From positions 1 to 9,663 of the forward strand of contig DAHWHT010000255.1 of the NCBI GenBank assembly GCA_027335515.1: a stretch of DNA of 9,663 nt, written 5' to 3'. Position 1 is the first letter of the stretch. Each line of letters starts with the position of its first letter. The DNA is from Clostridia bacterium. GTDB taxonomy: Bacteria; Bacillota_E; RBS10-35; JAJYVN01. The position numbers and the translations under genes are program-made. Below the pieces are notes generated by a model. It worked only from the letters and a program-made list of their open reading frames with translations. It was not told the origin of the DNA and did no database searches. This document shows positions 6,613 to 9,663 of the stretch, piece after piece.

Positions 6613-7092
6613 AATGCCGATGGGGCCCTGCGGGATCGCGCCGCCCGCCTTCGGCCCGCCGGTTCCACGGCGAGAGACCGGGTGTGGTTGGTGATGATCC
6701 TGACCGCATTCGGATCCGCATGGAGGGACCGGCCGCATGGTTGCAGCGGGATGCCCCCCCCGGTTCCCACGGCGTTCTCACTCCGCCTGCGGCGCGCGAA
6801 GGCCGCCGTCGGGGCGAGGGACCACGGGTGGCGGTGCCGCAGGCGTCTGCACGGGTGGCGACGGCTGGCCCCGGGCTCTCCAAGCCGAATGCCACAGTCC
6901 CCAGTGCGGCGCAGACGCGACGAAACTGCGGGGTGTACCTTGCGGTGGTGCCACGCCACGCCATCCCAGGCCGCGGCTGCTGCTTCGTCCACAGGCGCCC
7001 GCAGTATGATCGCCGACGCTACGTTTGCGCCAAGGGGAGGGAGGCGCGGTCCTGCCTGCGGTGGACACCCCGGGGGGACGCGCTGAGAGTGG
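6613..7092. other. 480-base spacer between Nif3-like and zinc-ribbon genes, no convincing gene
   Basis: Open frames exist here, but they give arginine- and proline-rich translations without recognisable motifs, as expected by chance in high-GC DNA. A minus-strand frame ending with TGA at 6780-6778 has a proline-rich tail (PAAPPPVVPRPDGG) and moderately coding-like third positions, but no start with a ribosome binding site, so it is not called. One weak hairpin is possible: CCCC-AGT (6899-6905) with ACT-GC-GGGG (6925-6933). No promoter or tRNA is evident. Confidence 0.4.
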
Positions 7093-7815
7093 ATGAACTG
7101 GCAGGCTGAGTTGCGCAAGCTGCTGCCGATTCAGGACCTTGATCGGGAAGTCGACGCCCTGGGCGATGAGCGGCGCCGGCTCCTGGGGGCGGCCCAGGAA
7201 ATGGTCCTGGAGCGCGAGCTGCACGCGCGCAAGGCGCGCGTGGCCCAACGCGAAGCGGAACTTGCCGCCACCGAACGCCAGCAGCGATTGGCCGAGTTGG
7301 AGCGCCAGTCCCAGGAGGTTGAGCGTGAGCGTTCCACGCGGCGGTTGTATGGGGGGGACGTGCGCTCTCCGCGCGACCTGGAAGGCCTTCAAAAGAACAT
7401 AGCCGGCAGCGAGACCCGCATCTCGGATCTGGAGACCGCCATCCTGGAGGCGATGGAACGGGCGGACCTCCTGCGCCAGAAGCTGCAAGCGGACCGCGCC
7501 GCCGTGGCCCAGGCGGCGGGCGCGCTGGAAAAGCACCGGCAGACGCGGCGCCAGCGCCTGGCCGTCGTGGATGGGCGTCTACCGCTATTGGTGGCGCAGC
7601 GGGCGTCCGCCGTGACCGCGGTGGAGACCGTGGTGCTGCGGGAGTATGAGCGCGTGCGGCGCGGCACGAACGACGGCGTCGGGGTGGCGCGGGCGGAATC
7701 CGGCCGCTGCACCGGTTGCCAGGTTGAGTTCGCGCCGCTGGTTCGCGAGCGGCTGCGCAACGCTGCGGAACGGGTCTCCTGTGAGCATTGCGGCAGGCTT
7801 TTGGTCTCCGAGTAG
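7093..7815 (+). CDS. C4-type zinc-ribbon coiled-coil protein (CT398-like)
   Basis: A 240-residue protein with a long charged helical hairpin (about residues 5-190, heptad-like E/R/A/L-rich coiled coil) and a C-terminal zinc ribbon with Cys206, Cys209, Cys230 and Cys233. The segment LYGGDVRSPRDLEGLQ (85-100) at the turn of the hairpin is the hallmark of this family, typified by chlamydial CT398. The fold suggests a nucleic-acid- or protein-binding adaptor; CT398 has been linked to sigma-54 and secretion components, but a general role is not settled. The family is often found beside Nif3 genes and next to rnpB, as here. The start ATG fits the family length; only a weak GAGAGTGG lies upstream. 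The TAG stop lies 38 bases before the RNase P RNA. Confidence 0.9.
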   Translation: MNWQAELRKLLPIQDLDREVDALGDERRRLLGAAQEMVLERELHARKARVAQREAELAATERQQRLAELERQSQEVERERSTRRLYGGDVRSPRDLEGLQKNIAGSETRISDLETAILEAMERADLLRQKLQADRAAVAQAAGALEKHRQTRRQRLAVVDGRLPLLVAQRASAVTAVETVVLREYERVRRGTNDGVGVARAESGRCTGCQVEFAPLVRERLRNAAERVSCEHCGRLLVSE

Positions 7816-7832
7816 CGGCGGGCCCGGTGCGA

Positions 7833-7841
7833 TGGTATCCT
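7833..7841 (+). promoter_or_regulatory. Extended -10 element for RNase P RNA
   Basis: TGGTATCCT carries a TG-N extension and a TATCCT hexamer. A start about seven bases downstream would fall near 7848-7850, just before the P1 helix of the RNase P RNA. No good -35 lies 17 bases upstream, which is common for extended -10 promoters. Confidence 0.4.
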
Positions 7842-7853
7842 GAAGCGGAATTG

Positions 7854-8191
7854 CGACCCGGTCAGGCGATCGCGGCCACCGATGGGTGGCTGAGGAAAGT
7901 CCGAACAGCGCAGGGCAGGGTGCCGGGTAACGCCCGGCGGGGGCGACCCCAGGGAAAGTGCAACAGAAATCAGACCGCCGGCCAGTGGCCGGTAAGGATG
8001 AAACGGTGCGGTAAGAGCGCACCGGCGGCCGGGTGACCGGTCGGCCAGGCAAACCCCACCCGCTGCAAGGCCAAATAGGGGAGGCATGAGGTGGCCCGCC
8101 GACCTCCCGGGTTGGCTGCTGGAGGCGCCGGGTGACCGGCGTTCGAGAGAAATGATCGCCCCTGACAGAATTCGGCTTACCGACCGGGTCG
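7854..8191 (+). ncRNA. rnpB: RNase P RNA, bacterial type A
   Basis: The catalytic RNA of RNase P, which trims 5' leaders of tRNA precursors with the protein RnpA. All conserved regions are readable in order: GAGGAAAGTCC (7892-7902), CAGGGCAGGGTGCC, AGTGCAACAGAAA, GGTAAGAGCGCACC, CTGCAAGGCCAAATAGG (8063-8079) and GACAGAATTCGGCTTAC (8164-8180). The terminal helix P1 is a perfect 10-bp pairing of 7854-7863 with 8182-8191, which sets the ends. The overall order and length match type A (the E. coli-like form), not the type B of Bacillus. Mature ends may differ by a few bases. Confidence 0.97.
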
Positions 8192-8198
8192 TAAGTAA

Positions 8199-8241
8199 CA
8201 GGGGTAAGGCATCCAGCACCAGACGCCGGGTGCCACCCCTG
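8199..8241 (+). terminator. Long hairpin after rnpB
   Basis: CAGGGGT (8199-8205) pairs with ACCCCTG (8235-8241). After an unpaired AA, GGCATCC (8208-8214) pairs with GGGTGCC (8228-8234), giving 14 bp with one G-U. No T-tract follows. It starts eight bases after P1 and is the likely 3' end or processing structure of the rnpB transcript. Confidence 0.5.
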
Positions 8242-8259
8242 CTACACAGATCGAAGAAG

Positions 8260-8454
8260 TTACCGGTTCCGCAGGTCGATTGCGCGGGAAGCGCCCCCAC
8301 CATAAGAGGCGCCCACTGCGGGTTGGGCTATCTTGAAGCGTGCGCGGACTAGCAGTCCGAGGAGCACGTGGATCGCCGTGAGCGAGAATACCATGGCAAG
8401 TGAGCCCGCTTCGGGTGCCAGCAGCGCCTGGCCGAGGGCGACGTACCGCTGCAT
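8260..8454 (-). CDS. Possible small membrane protein or gene remnant
   Basis: A 64-codon frame from ATG 8454 with one hydrophobic stretch (about residues 19-36, SLAMVFSLTAIHVLLGLL) followed by a basic segment VRARFK, the charge pattern of a single-pass membrane protein. I do not recognise it. No ribosome binding site is at a normal distance from the ATG (GAGGGT is about 15 bases upstream), and TGA and TAG codons lie upstream in the same frame. It overlaps the stem-loop at 8339-8368. It could equally be a chance frame. Confidence 0.2.
   Translation of the reverse strand: MQRYVALGQALLAPEAGSLAMVFSLTAIHVLLGLLVRARFKIAQPAVGASYGGGASRAIDLRNR
8339..8368. repeat. Stable stem-loop
   Basis: CGTGC (8339-8343) pairs with GCACG (8364-8368), and inside it CGGACT (8345-8350) pairs with AGTCCG (8354-8359) around AGC. 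The result is 11 bp with a 1-base/4-base internal loop. It could be a terminator or part of an unrecognised RNA. Confidence 0.35.
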
Positions 8455-8828
8455 GGCGTGCCGTGTGACCCTCGTCTTGCCGATTCGGGATCACCCCTGC
8501 AGGCGCGGCAGTGTCTTGTGGGCGGACTCCGGAAGCGCCCCGGTCTACGGCGGCAAGGCCTACAGGCAAAGAATGACATTTCCGGATGGCTGTGCGATAC
8601 AGTCTGCGGGAGCCCTTCGCCCGGCCCTTGGTCCAGGTCAGGCATCCTCACCTTGACCCCAATGCCTGCGCCTGAGCGACGTTCGTTGGCCGCATGCCTT
8701 ACTCTTGCTGACGGTGCCCTCCGTCCGTTCAGCCCGTTCCCCGCCTTACACAGCCGTCACCAACAAGATCGGTCTGTCCGGTCAGCGGAGTCCTCAAGTA
8801 CGCGGTCAGTCAGCCGCAGGGCTGCACC

Positions 8829-8847
8829 TCGGCCCCACCGGGGCCGA
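8829..8847. repeat. 8-bp GC hairpin
   Basis: TCGGCCCC (8829-8836) and GGGGCCGA (8840-8847) are perfect inverted copies around ACC. No T-tract is found on either side, so its role is open. Confidence 0.35.
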
Positions 8848-9276
8848 AGAAGGATCCTAGCCGGCGGACTTCTTGGACGCCTTCGCAGAGCTGGCGGGGG
8901 ATCGACAGGGCGATGTCCGATGGCTGGCCGGGCGACGTCCACGCGCCAAGATCGCTCACCGAAAAGGCGGGGGACGGTCTGGGGTGGGATGGAAGAGGAG
9001 TCTGTCACCAGAGAACCATGTGCCGAGGGTTCAGGCGGAGGCAGGGGTTGACGCTCAAGAACCCGCCTGTTCCAACGACTCGCCGTTACAGCCGCGGAGC
9101 CACGGGTTCGCTCTCCAGGGCGAGGACACCCAAGACGCCAGGGTGGACACGGTGCAGGGGTTCCCCCGCGAAGAAGCGAGACAGGGAATGGATCCCCAGC
9201 GCGAACGCCGGCCGAGGGCTGGCGAAGGCGTTAAGGGCGGGATTGTAAGTCCGAGCACGGGCGGGGCTCCCATCCC

Positions 9277-9663
9277 CTACGGGCGGGGGATCTGCGCCAC
9301 CAGCAGGTCCAGGGCGGCGCCCTCGACGGGTGCCTCTCCCCCTCTGGGCAGGTAGAAGGCCGGCGGGGAGTCCCAGTAGAAGCCGAAGAGGTTGCCGCTG
9401 CGGTCGTGCTGCCAGAGGGACTGAGCGTTGCGCTGCAGGTAGGCCGTGTACCGGCCGGTGACCGCGTTCAGTTCCCCGAGGTTTCGCACGAAGATCCCTT
9501 TGAAGGCGTATGCGGGCGCGTAGGTGCACGGACTGGTCTCGCAGGGCTCGCTCAGAATCCCCCGGGCATCCATCAGGACCGGGTGGGCGACGGCCGGGTT
9601 GCCGCCGCAGCCCTTCTGGGTCACGCAGTTGGCGATCGTCTCCGCCTGCTGCAGGTAGGTACG
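9277..9663 (-). CDS. Glycoside hydrolase family 76 (alpha-1,6-mannanase-like), C-terminal part
   Basis: The frame is open from the right edge to TAG 9279-9277, giving the last 128 residues of a larger protein. The segment YAFKGIFVRNLGEL, then YTAYLQRNAQSLW (72-84 region) and GNLFGFYWDSPP, is the pattern of the last helices of the GH76 (alpha/alpha)6 barrel, where enzymes cut alpha-1,6-mannan backbones. The catalytic D-D pair of GH76 lies nearer the N-terminus and is outside the window, so activity cannot be judged. Five cysteines in the first half of this segment (two in PCETSPC) hint at disulfides and secretion. The short C-terminal tail after the barrel has no anchor motif. It converges on rnpB across about 1 kb. 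Confidence 0.75.
   Translation of the reverse strand, partial: RTYLQQAETIANCVTQKGCGGNPAVAHPVLMDARGILSEPCETSPCTYAPAYAFKGIFVRNLGELNAVTGRYTAYLQRNAQSLWQHDRSGNLFGFYWDSPPAFYLPRGGEAPVEGAALDLLVAQIPRP

Larger units (their letters stand above)
8242..9276. other. About 1 kb without a convincing gene
   Basis: No complete gene, tRNA or array is recognisable between rnpB and the GH76 gene. It holds a stable stem-loop at 8339-8368, a TCGGCCCC/GGGGCCGA hairpin at 8829-8847, and two minus-strand stretches that look more protein-like than chance. One is a 64-codon frame at 8454-8260 with one hydrophobic segment. The other is about 50 codons ending at TAA 9088-9086 (reading FALGIHSLSRFFAGEP) with GC-rich third positions but no start. 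They may be remnants of decayed genes; no homology is claimed. Confidence 0.4.

Noticed and set aside
6613..7086. 158 open codons in frame after the Nif3 TGA, as a third recoding event
   Set aside because: The Nif3 protein is complete at the TGA, and the downstream translation is Arg-rich, with no family match.
7389..8303. 304-codon minus-strand frame across the zinc-ribbon gene and rnpB
   Set aside because: It overlaps a clear protein gene and the whole RNase P RNA and has no recognisable domain.
8242..9276. tRNA-Sec (selC) or another tRNA in the unassigned region
   Set aside because: No CTTCAAA-type anticodon loop, no GTTCGA-type T-loop, and no cloverleaf pairing found by eye on either strand.
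1..9663. CRISPR array, insertion sequence or attachment site
   Set aside because: No regularly spaced direct repeats, transposase motifs or terminal inverted repeats with target duplications were found.

Overview
The window is a high-GC bacterial chromosome segment. A DUF3243 (YmfJ-type) gene, a YqfO-type Nif3 protein followed by a CT398-type zinc-ribbon protein, strong GGAGG-type ribosome binding sites and frequent GTG starts point to a deep-branching, high-GC member of the Bacillota (for example a Symbiobacterium-, Limnochorda- or Thermaerobacter-like lineage). The genus cannot be fixed from the sequence. The RNase P RNA is of the ancestral type A.

Layout. Minus strand, 1-1417: a shrunken Y-family DNA polymerase-like gene, then a thioredoxin-like gene of the NHLRC2 type that runs off the left edge. 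Plus strand, 1517-1789: DUF3243, then a hairpin. Plus strand, 1864-3084: an RlmI/COG1092-type rRNA methyltransferase, then a hairpin. Plus strand, 3085-3293: a highly structured leader. Plus strand, 3294-5326: a membrane GT2 glycosyltransferase and a CPBP membrane protease, two bases apart. Plus strand, 5419-6612: Nif3-like protein. A 480-base gap follows, then the zinc-ribbon protein (7093-7815) and RNase P RNA (7854-8191). From 8242 to 9276 lies about 1 kb without a convincing gene. Minus strand, 9277-9663: the C-terminal part of a GH76 glycoside hydrolase entering from the right edge.

The most interesting result is that two genes are interrupted by an in-frame TGA with clear homology continuing on both sides. 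In the thioredoxin-like gene the TGA sits exactly at the first cysteine of the catalytic CxxC (family pattern C-C-I-N-C, here C-TGA-I-N-C). It is followed at 25 nt by a 7-bp hairpin with an AGUU loop, which meets the usual rules for a bacterial SECIS element. This is a strong selenocysteine candidate. In the methyltransferase the TGA falls two codons before the conserved C-S-C-S segment. The remaining 61 codons carry the expected family C-terminus, and a terminator-like hairpin lies directly after the second stop; its SECIS is less clear. Neither selC nor selA/B/D is in the window, so recoding remains an inference. TGA also serves as the normal stop of six other genes here, which argues against wholesale TGA reassignment.

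Other notable points: the polymerase-like protein keeps thumb and little-finger features but has lost the fingers and catalytic acids; an 8-bp inverted repeat brackets its start codon; and the glycosyltransferase leader can fold into three nested helices plus a GNRA-capped hairpin.
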